This document shows positions 1 to 9,203 of a DNA stretch of 64,000 nt, piece by piece (the stretch's first letter is position 1; every line of letters begins with the position of its first letter). Origin of the DNA: Agromyces bauzanensis (GTDB lineage Bacteria; Actinomycetota; Actinomycetes; Actinomycetales; Microbacteriaceae); contig NZ_BMMD01000021.1 in NCBI RefSeq assembly GCF_014645655.1, positions 1 through 64,000 of the forward strand, read 5' to 3'. The notes beneath the pieces were generated by a model that saw only the letters and a program-made list of their open reading frames with translations, was not told the origin of the DNA and did no database searches. Both the position numbers and the translations under genes were made by a program.

Positions 1-267
1 GGCATCCGCTCCGAACACCGTGGCGCCGTCGCCGCCGATCGAGACCGGATGTGCGAGCGCCTGGCTGCGCGCCGACACCACCGGCTTGCGCGCGAGCGCG
101 GCCGCCGCCACCGCCGCGTTGTCGATCACGCGGTTGACGACCATCTCGACGACGACGTCGTCGACCTCGACCGGGTCGGTCGCGACGCCCGCGAGCTGCC
201 AGGCCAGCTGGCCGTCGCGGGCGAGATTCTCGTCGCTGCGGTGGACGCGCACGTGATGGGTCTGCAC
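1..267 (-). CDS. prpD: 2-methylcitrate dehydratase PrpD, N-terminal part (runs off the left edge)
   Basis: This is the first 89 codons of a PrpD/MmgE-family dehydratase, the methylcitrate-cycle enzyme that turns 2-methylcitrate into 2-methyl-cis-aconitate during propionate breakdown in the cytoplasm. The visible part carries the actinobacterial N-terminal pattern: a charged start (HHVRVHRSDENLA), then VVNRVIDNAAVAAAAL, then PVVSARSQALAHPVS near residues 63-77. I chose the GTG at 267 because an AAAGG ribosome site lies just upstream. The gene follows a GntR regulator on the same strand with a 90-bp gap, and the propionyl-CoA synthetase gene is divergent, which supports the assignment. The catalytic core, and presumably prpB and prpC, lie outside the window. 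Confidence 0.85.
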   Translation of the reverse strand, partial: MQTHHVRVHRSDENLARDGQLAWQLAGVATDPVEVDDVVVEMVVNRVIDNAAVAAAALARKPVVSARSQALAHPVSIGGDGATVFGADA

Positions 268-356
268 TGTGGGGCCTTTCGGTGGTGTTCGGTGGTTCGG
301 GTCGGTCGGTCGTGCCGGTGGTCTCGGTCGGCGAGGTCGGGCGAACGGATGCCGCT

Positions 357-1040
357 TCAGGCCACCCTCGGCCCGAGTGCCGTGCCCTCGTCCGCCTCGC
401 CGACCGTGCCGGGCGCCGTGGCGAGGGCGTTCGTGAGGCTCATGTGCAGATGCACGTGGGTGGCTTGGGAGGCGAGCTCGGCGTCGCGCGCGAGGATCGC
501 CTCGACGATGAGCAGGTGCTCGCCGGCGGCCGCGCGCAGTCGTTCGGGGTTGTGCCGCGAGAAGCGGCGGATGCGCGCTGAGTGCAGCTGCACGCTGCGC
601 AGGGCCGTGGCGAGGAACGGATTGGCGGCGGCCTCCTCGATGGCGTCGTCGAGATCGTCGACGATGTCGAAATACGGGACGAGCCCCGGCTCGCCCTGCG
701 CGAGGAGCTGTGGCGCGCCGAGCAGCCGATCCCGGATGAGGAGGAACGGAACCGCATCACCCCGCTGTGCAGCGAGTGCGGCCGCCTTGGCCTCGAGCGC
801 CTCACGCAGCTCGTAGAGTGCCGCGATGTCGTCGCGCGACAAGGCGGTGACGACCGCACCGCGGCCGGACGCATCGACGAGCCCGTCGGCCGCGAGTTGC
901 CGCAGCGCCTCACGCACGGGGGTGCGGCTCACGCCGAGCCTGGTGGCCTGCTCGACCTCCTGCAACACGGTGCCCGGTTCGAGGCTGCCGTCGAGGACCT
1001 CCGTTCGAAGGGTGCGATAGGCACGGTCGCTGGCTCGCAT
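357..1040 (-). CDS. GntR-family (FadR/FCD type) regulator of the methylcitrate locus
   Basis: A 227-residue transcription factor with an N-terminal winged helix (residues about 1-65; the recognition part reads LGVSRTPVREALRQL) and an all-helical C-terminal ligand domain of the FCD type. I chose the ATG at 1040 because GGGAGGA precedes it; the longer in-frame extension has no ribosome site. It sits between prpD, which it precedes on the same strand, and divergent prpE. Two copies of an identical palindrome lie in the divergent region, so it probably controls both directions. Its ligand is likely a propionate-pathway intermediate such as 2-methylcitrate or propionyl-CoA, but nothing in the sequence fixes which. 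Confidence 0.85.
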   Translation of the reverse strand: MRASDRAYRTLRTEVLDGSLEPGTVLQEVEQATRLGVSRTPVREALRQLAADGLVDASGRGAVVTALSRDDIAALYELREALEAKAAALAAQRGDAVPFLLIRDRLLGAPQLLAQGEPGLVPYFDIVDDLDDAIEEAAANPFLATALRSVQLHSARIRRFSRHNPERLRAAAGEHLLIVEAILARDAELASQATHVHLHMSLTNALATAPGTVGEADEGTALGPRVA

Positions 1041-1073
1041 GAGTTCCTCCCGTCGACCTCGGCGTTCGAGTCC

Positions 1074-1083
1074 ATGTATACAC
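1074..1083. promoter_or_regulatory. GntR operator copy 1 (proximal to the regulator gene)
   Basis: The decamer ATGTATACAC contains the perfect palindrome TGTATACA (1075-1082). It lies 34 bp upstream of the GntR start codon and also contains a TATACAT-like -10 element reading leftwards, so a bound repressor could block its own promoter. The same decamer occurs in the opposite orientation at 1159-1168. Confidence 0.6.
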
Positions 1084-1158
1084 GGGTCGGCGACCCACGG
1101 CAAGTCACCCCCGGATTTTCTGCGATTCTCTCGAGTCGACTCGCAATTTCCGACCGTT

Positions 1159-1168
1159 GTGTATACAT
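1159..1168. promoter_or_regulatory. GntR operator copy 2 (proximal to prpE)
   Basis: GTGTATACAT is the exact reverse complement of the site at 1074-1083. The palindrome centres are 85 bp apart, close to eight helical turns, which would suit cooperative or looping binding. A TATACA hexamer inside it could serve as the prpE -10 element. Another perfect palindrome, CGAGTCGACTCG, lies between the two sites at 1132-1143. Confidence 0.6.
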
Positions 1169-1258
1169 TGGAGGGGTCTCGCGCCAAGGTGGACACGAGC
1201 ACGACAGCACGTCCCGAGGCAGTGGCACCGTCGCCCGCCTCGACGGGGAGGAGCGGCG

Positions 1259-3229
1259 ATGGGCACGAGCAGGACGCACGGGTATGCGCACGAGTACGGC
1301 CGGAGCATGGAACATCCCGAGGAGTTCTGGCTCGAGGCATCCCGACTCGTCGACTGGACCCGCGCCCCGAGACGCGCCCTCGACGACGGCGCGGCGCCGA
1401 TCTACCGGTGGTTCCCCGACGGCACGCTCAACGTGAGCGCCAACGCCCTCGACCGCTGGGTGGCCGCCGGTCGCGGCGACCAGGTCGCGCTCGCGTACGA
1501 CTCGGCGATGACCGGCTCGAAGCGCACCTTCACGTACGCCGAGCTGTTGCACGAGGTCTCGCTGTTCGCCGGCGTGTTGCGCAACAACGGCGTCGAGCAG
1601 GGCGATCGCGTCGCGATCTACCTGCCGATGACGCCCGAGGCCGTCATCGCGATGCTCGCCTGCGCGCGCATCGGCGCCGTGCACTCGGTGATCTTCGGCG
1701 GCTTCGCGGCGAACGAGCTCGCGGTGCGCATCCAGGACGCCGAGCCCAAGCTCATCGTGACTTCCTCGGGCGGCCTCGAGCCCGGTCGCAGCGTCGAGTA
1801 CCTGCCGATCATCGAGAAGGCCCTGGCCATGATCGTCGGCGACCGCTCGGTGACGGATGCCACGACCACCTCGATCAGCGTCATCCCCGAAGACGAGCTC
1901 AGCGTGCGAGGGGTGATCGTGCGGAACCGCGAAGCGGTCGCGGGCAGCGCGGCGGAGTTCGACGGCCGCGTCGGCGTCGACTGGCTCGACTGGGAGGAGG
2001 AGCTGGCGGAGGCCCAGCCGGTCGGGCCGGTCGAGCTCGCCTCGACCGACCCGCTCTACATCCTCTACACGTCGGGCACGACCGGAACGCCGAAGGGCGT
2101 CGTGCGGGATCACGGCGGCTACGCCGTCGCGCTCGCCTGGTCGATGCGGAACATCTACGACATCCACCCCGGCGACGTGATGTGGACAGCCTCCGACGTG
2201 GGATGGGTGGTCGGCCACAGCTACATCGTCTACGGCCCCCTGCTCGCCGGGGCGACCACCGTGCTCTACGAGGGCAAGCCCGTGGGCACGCCCGACGCCG
2301 GGGCGTTCTGGCGGATGGTCGACGAGTACCGGGTCAAGGTGCTCTTCTCGGCGCCGACGGCGGTACGCGCCATCCGCCGCGAGGACCCCGACCTCGAACA
2401 CCTGAAGCGGTACGACACGTCGAGCCTCGAGGCGCTGTTCCTCGCCGGCGAGCGCCTCGACACCGAGACGTACCACTGGATCAACGACGCACTGCACTGC
2501 CCGGTCATCGACCACTGGTGGCAGACCGAGACGGGCTGGGCGATCGCCGCGAACCCCCGCGGAATCGAGCCGCTGCCGGTGAAGCCCGGCTCCCCCACCG
2601 TGCCCGTGCCGGGCTACCGGGTCGCGATCGTCGACGGGAAGGGTCGGCCGGTTCCGGTCGGCACGGAGGGCAACATCGTGCTCGGGCTGCCGCTCCCGCC
2701 GGGCAGCCTGCCCACGCTCTGGGGCGGCGACGAGACGTACGTGTCCTCGTACCTCACCGCGTTCCCGGGCCATTACGCGACCGGCGACAGCGGGTACCTC
2801 GACGACGACGGCTACGTCTACGTCATGGGGCGCACCGATGACGTCATCAACGTGGCCGGGCACCGGCTCTCGACGGGTGGGCTCGAGGAGGCGATCAACC
2901 ACCACCCGGCCATCGCGGAGGTCGCCGTGATCGGCATCAGGGACGAGCTCAAGGGCCAGCGTGCGGCCGGGTTCGTGACGCTCAAGCACGGCGAGACCAT
3001 CGACCACGACGTGCTCGCGAGGGAGGTCGTCGCGCTCGTGCGCGAGACGGTCGGGCCGGTGGCCGCGTTCCGCGACGTGACCGTGCTCGAACGGCTGCCG
3101 AAGACACGGTCGGGCAAGATCCTACGCAAGACCATGCGCCAGATCGCCGACGGCGAGCCCTACGAGGTACCCGCGACGATCGAGGACCCGACCGTGCTCA
3201 CGGCGCTCGAGTCCGCGCTGCGGCGATAG
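1259..3229 (+). CDS. prpE: propionyl-CoA synthetase (AMP-forming)
   Basis: A 656-residue member of the acetyl/propionyl-CoA synthetase family, which activates propionate with ATP and CoA. The adenylation P-loop YTSGTTGTPKG is at residues 270-280. The motif WVVGHSYIVYGPLLAG and the WWQTETGW box are typical of PrpE rather than Acs. The C-terminal acylatable lysine lies in [10 protein letters not shown] near residue 620. I chose ATG 1259 because GGGGAGGAG sits just upstream. It is divergent from the GntR gene and prpD, so the locus would carry propionate into the methylcitrate cycle. It could in principle accept other short acids, but motifs and context both favour propionate. Confidence 0.88.
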   Translation: MGTSRTHGYAHEYGRSMEHPEEFWLEASRLVDWTRAPRRALDDGAAPIYRWFPDGTLNVSANALDRWVAAGRGDQVALAYDSAMTGSKRTFTYAELLHEVSLFAGVLRNNGVEQGDRVAIYLPMTPEAVIAMLACARIGAVHSVIFGGFAANELAVRIQDAEPKLIVTSSGGLEPGRSVEYLPIIEKALAMIVGDRSVTDATTTSISVIPEDELSVRGVIVRNREAVAGSAAEFDGRVGVDWLDWEEELAEAQPVGPVELASTDPLYILYTSGTTGTPKGVVRDHGGYAVALAWSMRNIYDIHPGDVMWTASDVGWVVGHSYIVYGPLLAGATTVLYEGKPVGTPDAGAFWRMVDEYRVKVLFSAPTAVRAIRREDPDLEHLKRYDTSSLEALFLAGERLDTETYHWINDALHCPVIDHWWQTETGWAIAANPRGIEPLPVKPGSPTVPVPGYRVAIVDGKGRPVPVGTEGNIVLGLPLPPGSLPTLWGGDETYVSSYLTAFPGHYATGDSGYLDDDGYVYVMGRTDDVINVAGHRLSTGGLEEAINHHPAIAEVAVIGIRDELKGQRAAGFVTLKHGETIDHDVLAREVVALVRETVGPVAAFRDVTVLERLPKTRSGKILRKTMRQIADGEPYEVPATIEDPTVLTALESALRR

Positions 3230-3315
3230 GCCGATGCGTCGCGTCGACCCCGCCGCTTCAGCTGCCGCCGACGGCCGACGGGACGAAGGACCCGTGGTGC
3301 GCCGCGCGGCGGGCA

Positions 3316-3321
3316 TAGCCT
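3316..3321 (+). promoter_or_regulatory. -10 element for a probably leaderless transcript of the ligase/PDH operon
   Basis: TAGCCT ends six nucleotides before the ATG at 3328, and there is no ribosome site before that ATG. This spacing recurs in front of many genes in the window and suggests transcription starting at the start codon. The operon may therefore have its own promoter, separate from prpE. Confidence 0.5.
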
Positions 3322-3327
3322 CAGACC

Positions 3328-5142
3328 ATGGAGGCATCGACGCCCGCAACGGCACCGTCGGCCACCCGTTGGCCCATGATCACCAAGGACGTCGCGGCGC
3401 TGCCGGTGACGCCCAACCTCGTCGACTACGACGAGGTCCGCGCGTCGTTCACGTGGGACGACGCGCGACGCGCTCTCTCGGGGCTTCCCGGCGGGGGCGT
3501 GAACATCGCGTACGAGGCGGTCGACCGGCACGCCGCCGGCGAGCTGGCGCAGCGTGACGCCCTGCGGTTCGTTCGCGCGGATGGCGGCATCCGCTCGCTC
3601 AGCTACCGAGAGCTCTCCGAGCAGACCGATCGGTTCGCCAGCCTGCTCCGGACTCTGGGCGTCCAGCGCGGCGAGCGCGTGTTCTCGCTCCTCGGCCGCT
3701 CGCCGGCGCTCTACACCGCGGTGCTCGGCACCCTGAAGCACGGGGCCGTGTTCTGCCCCCTGTTCTCCGCGTTCGGACCCGAGCCGGTGCGGCAGCGACT
3801 CGAACTCGGCGCAGGCAGCGTGCTCGTCACGACCCGTGCGCTCTACCGCAGGAAGGTCGCCGCCCTGCGCGACGAACTGCCCGCCCTGCGGCACGTGCTC
3901 CTCGTCGACGCGGACGGCGAACCCGAACGCGGCACGCTCGACCTCGGCGCGCTCATCGCCGAGGCACCGCCGTACGGCGAGATCGCGGCAACGCAGCCCG
4001 AGGACATGGCGCTGCTGCACTTCACGAGCGGCACCACGGGCAGGCCGAAGGGCGCCGTGCACGTGCACGACGCCGTCACGGCGCACTACGCCACCGGTCG
4101 CTTCGCCCTCGACCTGCACCCCGACGACGTCTACTGGTGCACGGCCGACCCCGGCTGGGTCACGGGCACCTCGTACGGGATCATCGCCCCGCTCGTGCAC
4201 GGCGTGACGACCGTGGTCGACGAGGAGGAGATGGACGCCGAACGCTGGTACCGCATCCTCGCCGAGCAGCACGTCACCGTCTGGTACACGGCGCCGACGG
4301 CGCTGCGCATGCTCATGAAGGCCGGGGCCGAGCGGGCGAAGGCGCACGACCTGTCGTCGTTGCGATTCGTGGCAAGCGTCGGAGAGCCGCTCAATCCCGA
4401 GGTCGTCGTGTGGGGGCTGGAGGCGTTCGGCCTGCCGATCCACGACAACTGGTGGCAGACCGAGACGGGCGGCATCATGATCTCGAACTACCCGGCCATG
4501 GACATCCGGCCCGGCTCGATGGGGCGCCCGCTGCCCGGCATCGAGGCGGCCATCGTCGCCCGTGACGACACGGGCGCGCCCGTCGTGCGCGACGGCGAGG
4601 TCGAGCTCGTCACCGACCCCGACGCCATGGGCGAGCTCGCCCTGCGTCCGGGCTGGCCGTCGATGTTCCGCGGCTACCTCAACGAGGAGGAGCGGTACCG
4701 CAGGTGCTTCGTCGGCGGCTGGTACCTCACGGGCGACCTCGCGCGCCGCGACGCGGACGGCTACTACTGGTTCGTCGGACGCGGTGACGACGTCATCAAG
4801 TCCTCGGGGCACCTCATCGGCCCGTTCGAGGTGGAGAGCTCGCTCATGGAGCACGACGCGGTCGCCGAGGCGGGCGTCATCGGGGTGCCCGACGCCGTCG
4901 CCGGCGAGGTCGTCAAGGCGTTCGTGGAGCTGAGACCCGGGTTCGAGGCATCCGACGCCCTCAGGCTCGACATCATCGGATTCGCTCGCAAGCGACTCGG
5001 CGCCGCCGTCGCCCCGCGGGAACTCGAGTTCATCACGGCGCTGCCGAAGACGCGCAGCGGCAAGATCCTCCGCCGCCTGCTGAAGGCCCGCGAGCTCGGG
5101 CTGCCGGAAGGCGACACGTCGACGCTGGAGGCGGGGCGATGA
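3328..5142 (+). CDS. acetyl-CoA-synthetase-like AMP-forming acid:CoA ligase
   Basis: A 604-residue ANL-superfamily ligase of the shorter AcsA type. The P-loop [11 protein letters not shown] is around residues 232-242, a WWQTETGG box follows, and [10 protein letters not shown] near residues 573-582 holds the acylatable lysine. It differs clearly from the PrpE at 1259 and the Acs at 12457. Its stop overlaps the E1-alpha start by ATGA, so it is translationally coupled to a dehydrogenase-complex operon that ends with an acyl carrier protein. It may activate acetate or a related short acid, or feed an acyl group to the same carrier. The true substrate cannot be read from the sequence. Confidence 0.75.
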   Translation: MEASTPATAPSATRWPMITKDVAALPVTPNLVDYDEVRASFTWDDARRALSGLPGGGVNIAYEAVDRHAAGELAQRDALRFVRADGGIRSLSYRELSEQTDRFASLLRTLGVQRGERVFSLLGRSPALYTAVLGTLKHGAVFCPLFSAFGPEPVRQRLELGAGSVLVTTRALYRRKVAALRDELPALRHVLLVDADGEPERGTLDLGALIAEAPPYGEIAATQPEDMALLHFTSGTTGRPKGAVHVHDAVTAHYATGRFALDLHPDDVYWCTADPGWVTGTSYGIIAPLVHGVTTVVDEEEMDAERWYRILAEQHVTVWYTAPTALRMLMKAGAERAKAHDLSSLRFVASVGEPLNPEVVVWGLEAFGLPIHDNWWQTETGGIMISNYPAMDIRPGSMGRPLPGIEAAIVARDDTGAPVVRDGEVELVTDPDAMGELALRPGWPSMFRGYLNEEERYRRCFVGGWYLTGDLARRDADGYYWFVGRGDDVIKSSGHLIGPFEVESSLMEHDAVAEAGVIGVPDAVAGEVVKAFVELRPGFEASDALRLDIIGFARKRLGAAVAPRELEFITALPKTRSGKILRRLLKARELGLPEGDTSTLEAGR

Positions 5143-6140
5143 CCGAGGAGGAGACGGCCGCGGCCATCGCGCGCGACCCCGAGCACGTGCGTCACCTGCT
5201 GCGCCAGATGGTGCGCGTCCGCCGGTTCGAGGAGGCGTGCGTCGAACTGTACAGCGCGACGAAGATCCGCGGATTCCTGCACGTGTACATCGGCGAGGAG
5301 GCGGTCGCCACCGGGGTCATGTCGGTGCTCGCGCCGGATGACGCGGTCGTCGCCACGTACCGGGAGCACGGGCACGCCCTGCTGCGGGGGGTCTCGGCGA
5401 ACGCCATCATGGCGGAGATGTACGGTCACGCGGAAGGATGCTGCCGGGGCCGTGGCGGATCGATGCACCTCTTCGACGCCGCGACTCGCTTCTACGGCGG
5501 CAACGCCATCGTCGCCGGCGGGTTGCCGCTCGCGGTGGGCCTGGCGCTCGCCGACAAACTGTCGGGACGCGACCGCGTAACCGTCTGCTTCTTCGGCGAG
5601 GGCGCGGTGGCCGAGGGCGAGTTCCACGAGAGCATGAACCTCGCGGCGCTCTGGGACCTGCCCGTGCTGTTCTGCTGCGAGAACAACCTCTACGCGATGG
5701 GCACGGCCCTCGAGCGGTCGGAGTCGCAGACCGACATCGCGCTCAAGGCGTCGGGATACGCCATCGCGGCGTGGGCGGTGGACGGGATGGACGTGCTCGC
5801 GGTCGAGGAGGCGGCCCGTCGCGCGGTCGACGCCGTGCGGGCGGGTGCCGGGCCGCACTTCCTCGAGCTGCGCACCTACCGGTTCCGGGCGCACTCGATG
5901 TTCGACCCCGAACGCTACCGCGAGAAGGCCGAGGTCGAGCGGTGGATGGAGCGCGACCCGATCGAACTGCTCCGCGCCGCCCTCGAGACCCAGGGCCGGC
6001 TCTCGGCCGATGAGTGGTCGGCGCTTCAGCACGAGGTCGAGGAGGAGGTGCAGGCGGCCATCGCGTTCGCGGAGGCCGGCACGCTCGAGCCCGTCGAGGA
6101 GCTCACGCGCTTCGTCTACAGCGAACGGACGGCACCGTGA
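5139..6140 (+). CDS. 2-oxoacid dehydrogenase E1 component, alpha subunit (pyruvate dehydrogenase type)
   Basis: A 333-residue thiamine-diphosphate enzyme subunit that would decarboxylate a 2-oxo acid together with the beta subunit downstream. The sequence shows [13 protein letters not shown] near residue 45, the [18 protein letters not shown] substrate region, GGSMHLFD, and the ThDP/Mg motif written as GEG...NN instead of the usual GDG...NN. GEG is known from branched-chain E1-alpha proteins, whereas [12 protein letters not shown] resembles pyruvate E1-alpha. Pyruvate is therefore the best guess, with acetoin or branched-chain oxo acids as alternatives. It overlaps the genes on both sides (ATGA in front, GTGA behind). 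Confidence 0.82.
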   Translation: MTEEETAAAIARDPEHVRHLLRQMVRVRRFEEACVELYSATKIRGFLHVYIGEEAVATGVMSVLAPDDAVVATYREHGHALLRGVSANAIMAEMYGHAEGCCRGRGGSMHLFDAATRFYGGNAIVAGGLPLAVGLALADKLSGRDRVTVCFFGEGAVAEGEFHESMNLAALWDLPVLFCCENNLYAMGTALERSESQTDIALKASGYAIAAWAVDGMDVLAVEEAARRAVDAVRAGAGPHFLELRTYRFRAHSMFDPERYREKAEVERWMERDPIELLRAALETQGRLSADEWSALQHEVEEEVQAAIAFAEAGTLEPVEELTRFVYSERTAP

Positions 6141-7117
6141 AACTCACCTACCGTGAAGCGATGCGCGCCGCGATGCGCGAGGCGCTGCAGCGAGACGAAC
6201 GCGTGTTCCTGATGGGCGAGGACGTCGGACGCTACGGCGGCGGATTCGCCGTGAGCCTCGGGCTGCTCGAGGAGTTCGGGCCGCGGCGCATCCGTGACAC
6301 GCCCCTCTCGGAGGCTGGGTTCGTCGGGGCGGGCATCGGCGCGGCGCTCGGCGGCATGCGGCCGATCGTCGAGATCATGACGGTCAACTTCAGCCTGCTC
6401 GCGCTCGACCAGATCGTGAACAACGCGGCGACGCTGCTGCACATGTCGGGTGGGCAGTTCAACGTGCCGATCGTCATCCGCATGACGACCGGTGGCGGCC
6501 GCCAGCTCGCCGCCCAGCACTCGCACAGCCTCGAGGGCTGGCTCGCGCACATCCCTGGACTCCGCATCCTCACCCCGGCGACGCTCGAGGACGCGCGCGG
6601 CATGCTCTGGACGGCGCTCGAAGACCCCGACCCGGTGCTCATCTTCGAGCACGGCTCGCTCTACAACGTCGCGGGCGAGCTGGCGGATGACGCGGGGCCG
6701 GTCGACATCGATCGCGCCGCCGTGCGCCGAGAGGGGGCGGATGTCTCGATCATCACCTACGGCGGCACGCTGCCGACCGCGCTCGGGGCCGCCGACGCGC
6801 TCGCGACCGACGGCATCGACGCGGAGGTGCTCGACCTGCGCACCCTTCGCCCGCTCGACGACGCCGCGGTCCTCGCGACCGTCGCCAAGACGCATCGCGT
6901 CGTCGTGGTCGACGAGGGGTGGCGCAGCGGCGGCATCTCCGCCGAGATCAGCGCCCGCATCACGGAGTCGGCGTTCTACGACCTGGATGCCCCGGTCGCC
7001 CGGGTCTGCAGCGAGGAGGTGCCCGTGCCCTACGCTCGCCATCTCGAGCAGGCCGCCCTCCCCTCGGTCGAGCGCGTCGTGGCGGCGGCACGCGAGGTGG
7101 TGGGCCCCGGTGGGTGA
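6137..7117 (+). CDS. 2-oxoacid dehydrogenase E1 component, beta subunit
   Basis: A 326-residue partner of the E1-alpha subunit; the two would form an alpha2beta2 heterotetramer. Typical features are [14 protein letters not shown] at the N-terminus, the acidic GEDVGRYGG loop near residues 25-33, [15 protein letters not shown], and the C-terminal transketolase domain with RTLRPLDD and [12 protein letters not shown] chose GTG 6137 because it forms a GTGA overlap with the previous stop. Actinobacteria usually run central metabolism with a one-chain AceE E1, so a two-subunit E1 here is likely a dedicated or inducible complex. Confidence 0.85.
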   Translation: MKLTYREAMRAAMREALQRDERVFLMGEDVGRYGGGFAVSLGLLEEFGPRRIRDTPLSEAGFVGAGIGAALGGMRPIVEIMTVNFSLLALDQIVNNAATLLHMSGGQFNVPIVIRMTTGGGRQLAAQHSHSLEGWLAHIPGLRILTPATLEDARGMLWTALEDPDPVLIFEHGSLYNVAGELADDAGPVDIDRAAVRREGADVSIITYGGTLPTALGAADALATDGIDAEVLDLRTLRPLDDAAVLATVAKTHRVVVVDEGWRSGGISAEISARITESAFYDLDAPVARVCSEEVPVPYARHLEQAALPSVERVVAAAREVVGPGG

Positions 7118-8553
7118 GTCCCGTGGGTGAGTTCCGCATGCCGTCGCTCGGCGCCGACATGGAGCGAGGCAAGGTCGTCGAGTGGCTGGTCGAGCCGGGT
7201 GACTACGTGCACCGCGGCGACCTGATCGCCGAGGTCGACACGGAGAAGACGGTGATGGAGGTCGAGTCGTTCGAGGAGGGCATCGTCGCGGAGTTCCTGG
7301 TCGACCTGGGTGAGACGGTGCCCGTGGGCACGCCGATCGCCCGCATCACGGGGACGCCCGCCGATGTGGCGCCGCCCGGCCCGACGGCGGCTGGGCTCGG
7401 GGCGACTGCGCCCGCGGCGGCTGCGCCGGCCGCGGCCCCTGCACCGGCACCGGCGCGCGCCGAGCCCGCCCGCGAACCCCAGCCCGCCCGCGAGCACGAG
7501 CCGGTCGGTCACGCCACTCCGCCGATCCGGCATCTCGCGCACCAACTCGGCGTGGACGTCGAGCACCTCCACGGCACCGGCCGGCACGGCGCCATCACGC
7601 GCGCCGATGTCGAGGCGGCGGCCGAACCGTCGGCTGCGCCGACCCCGACGACAGCGCCGACGGCGCCGATACCCGAGGCGTCGACGGGTCGGGTGCGGTC
7701 CTCTCCGCGCGCACGTCGCCTCGCCGCCGAACTCGGCGTGGACCTCGCCGGGGTCCGCGGCACCGGGCCCGGTGGCGCCGTGACCGAGGCCGATCTGCGT
7801 CACGCGGCGGACGCGGCCGCGCGGGTGTCCGTACGCGAAGCCCCGCCGATCGAACGCCGCGCAGCGACCCCCGCCGAGGCGGCCGAACGCGTCGCGAACC
7901 TCCGCCGGGCCGTGGGTGCCCTGATGGCGCGATCGAAGCGCGAGGTTCCGCACTACTACCTGAGCACCACGATCGACCTCGGCGCGGCAATGGACTGGAT
8001 GCAGCGGACCAACGCCGAGCGACCGATCGCGACGCGGCTGGTGCCCGCGGCGCTCCTCCTCGCAGCCGCCGCGAAGGCCGCCAAGGAGATCCCCGACATC
8101 AACGGGTTCTTCGTCGACGGCGCGTTCCAGCCGAGCCCGGCCGTACACCTCGGCGTCGCCGTGGCGCTGCGCGGCGGCGGCCTCGTCGCGCCGGCGATCC
8201 ACGATGCCGACACCCTTGCGCTCGACGAGCTCATGGAGCGGTTGCGCGACCTCGTCGCCCGCGCGCGAGCCGGGCGCCTCCATCGCGCCGAGATGGCCGA
8301 TCCGACCATCACGGTGACGAACCTCGGCGACCTCGGCGTGGAGACCGTGTTCGGCGTCATCTACCCGCCGCAGGTCGCCCTCGTGGGCTTCGGCCGCGTG
8401 GTGGAGCAGCCGCGCGCGGTGAACGGCCTGATCGGCGTGCGCCCGACCGTCATCGCGACGCTGTCGGCCGACCACCGCGCCAGCGACGGACTGCGCGGCG
8501 GTCGCTTCCTCGCCCGCGTCGACGAGTTGCTGCAGAAACCGGAGGAACTGTGA
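7114..8553 (+). CDS. 2-oxoacid dehydrogenase E2 acyltransferase with one lipoyl and two subunit-binding domains
   Basis: A 479-residue dihydrolipoyl acyltransferase. Residues about 5-80 form a lipoyl domain with the lipoylated lysine in VDTEKTVM (Lys45). An Ala/Pro-rich linker follows. Two peripheral subunit-binding domains lie in tandem at about 134-167 and 197-230, both with the GTG..GAIT/GAVT pattern. The catalytic domain fills about 255-477 and carries the SADHRASDG active-site motif. The GTG at 7114 overlaps the previous stop; a GTG at 7123 is an alternative. No E3 gene is present, so lipoamide dehydrogenase must come from elsewhere. The double binding domain is unusual. Confidence 0.85.
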   Translation: MSPVGEFRMPSLGADMERGKVVEWLVEPGDYVHRGDLIAEVDTEKTVMEVESFEEGIVAEFLVDLGETVPVGTPIARITGTPADVAPPGPTAAGLGATAPAAAAPAAAPAPAPARAEPAREPQPAREHEPVGHATPPIRHLAHQLGVDVEHLHGTGRHGAITRADVEAAAEPSAAPTPTTAPTAPIPEASTGRVRSSPRARRLAAELGVDLAGVRGTGPGGAVTEADLRHAADAAARVSVREAPPIERRAATPAEAAERVANLRRAVGALMARSKREVPHYYLSTTIDLGAAMDWMQRTNAERPIATRLVPAALLLAAAAKAAKEIPDINGFFVDGAFQPSPAVHLGVAVALRGGGLVAPAIHDADTLALDELMERLRDLVARARAGRLHRAEMADPTITVTNLGDLGVETVFGVIYPPQVALVGFGRVVEQPRAVNGLIGVRPTVIATLSADHRASDGLRGGRFLARVDELLQKPEEL

Positions 8554-8792
8554 ACGAGCAGGATGCCCGCGCCGCCGTACTGGCCGCGATCAACGAGGTC
8601 GCACCCGACGTCGACACCGACGGGCTCGACGCCTCCTCGCGGCTGCGCCAGGACCTCGAACTCGACTCCCTCGACTTCCTGCGACTGCTCGAGGTGCTCG
8701 CGCAGTCGACCGGCGTCAGCACTCCCGAAGACGACTACGCCGGCCTGACCACGGTGCAGGCACTCGTCGACTACATCGCCGCGCACGGCTGA
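8550..8792 (+). CDS. acyl carrier protein at the end of the dehydrogenase operon
   Basis: An 80-residue acidic four-helix carrier protein. The phosphopantetheine serine is Ser40 in LELDSLDFL, the canonical DSL motif. The GTG start overlaps the E2 stop (GTGA), so it is made together with the complex. A phosphopantetheine thiol could accept the acyl group from the E2 dihydrolipoyl arm or from the AMP ligase that opens the operon, for instance as a starter unit for a fatty-acid-like or polyketide product. No ketosynthase or phosphopantetheinyl transferase lies nearby. The role is inferred; the ACP identity is clear. Confidence 0.8.
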   Translation: MNEQDARAAVLAAINEVAPDVDTDGLDASSRLRQDLELDSLDFLRLLEVLAQSTGVSTPEDDYAGLTTVQALVDYIAAHG

Positions 8793-8807
8793 GGCCCGCC
8801 GACTCCA

Positions 8808-9203
8808 TCACCCCGATCCGGGCGGCCCGGCCCTCGCCGCCGCGTCGAGTCCGAAACCGAACGACGAGACCACGACCCTCACCGTCGCCACCGGGCCGAC
8901 GACGTCGCACGAACCCAGGGTCGCCCCATTGCGCGCCGCCACCTGCGCGGCGAGCTCGCACGGGACGCCCGGCACCGCGCCCGCGATCGCGTCGGCCGCG
9001 GCGAGCGCGGCGGCATCGGCCGCGTTCGACGCCCGTTGCGACGCCACGAACGTGGAGACCGCCGGGAGCACCATGGCGGTGAGCGCGACCACCGCCCCCA
9101 CGATGCCGACCGCGAGCACGGATGCCGCGCCGCGGTCGCGGGTGGCGGCGCGACGACCACCACCCGCAGGCCACCGACGGCGTACGAACCCGGGCGCCCG
9201 CAT
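8808..9203 (-). CDS. TadG/Rv3654c-like secreted pilus-locus protein
   Basis: A 131-residue protein with one hydrophobic segment (about residues 22-48, after the positive stretch ATRDRGAAS) and an Ala-rich C-terminal part. It matches the small TadE-like protein that ends actinobacterial Tad clusters (Rv3654c in M. tuberculosis). RGAAS directly before the membrane helix resembles a prepilin-type processing or anchoring site. Its ATG overlaps the stop of the TadE-like gene (TGATG). It is convergent with the acyl carrier gene, with a 15-bp gap. Confidence 0.7.
   Translation of the reverse strand: MRAPGFVRRRWPAGGGRRAATRDRGAASVLAVGIVGAVVALTAMVLPAVSTFVASQRASNAADAAALAAADAIAGAVPGVPCELAAQVAARNGATLGSCDVVGPVATVRVVVSSFGFGLDAAARAGPPGSG

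Noticed and set aside
929..3007. 692-codon open frame antisense to prpE
   Set aside because: High-GC codon bias leaves the opposite frame open; the translated product is charged and repetitive without family motifs, and the sense strand encodes a clear PrpE.
3160..4854. 564-codon frame antisense to the AMP ligase
   Set aside because: Same codon-mirror effect; no motifs, no ribosome site, and the sense gene has complete adenylation motifs.
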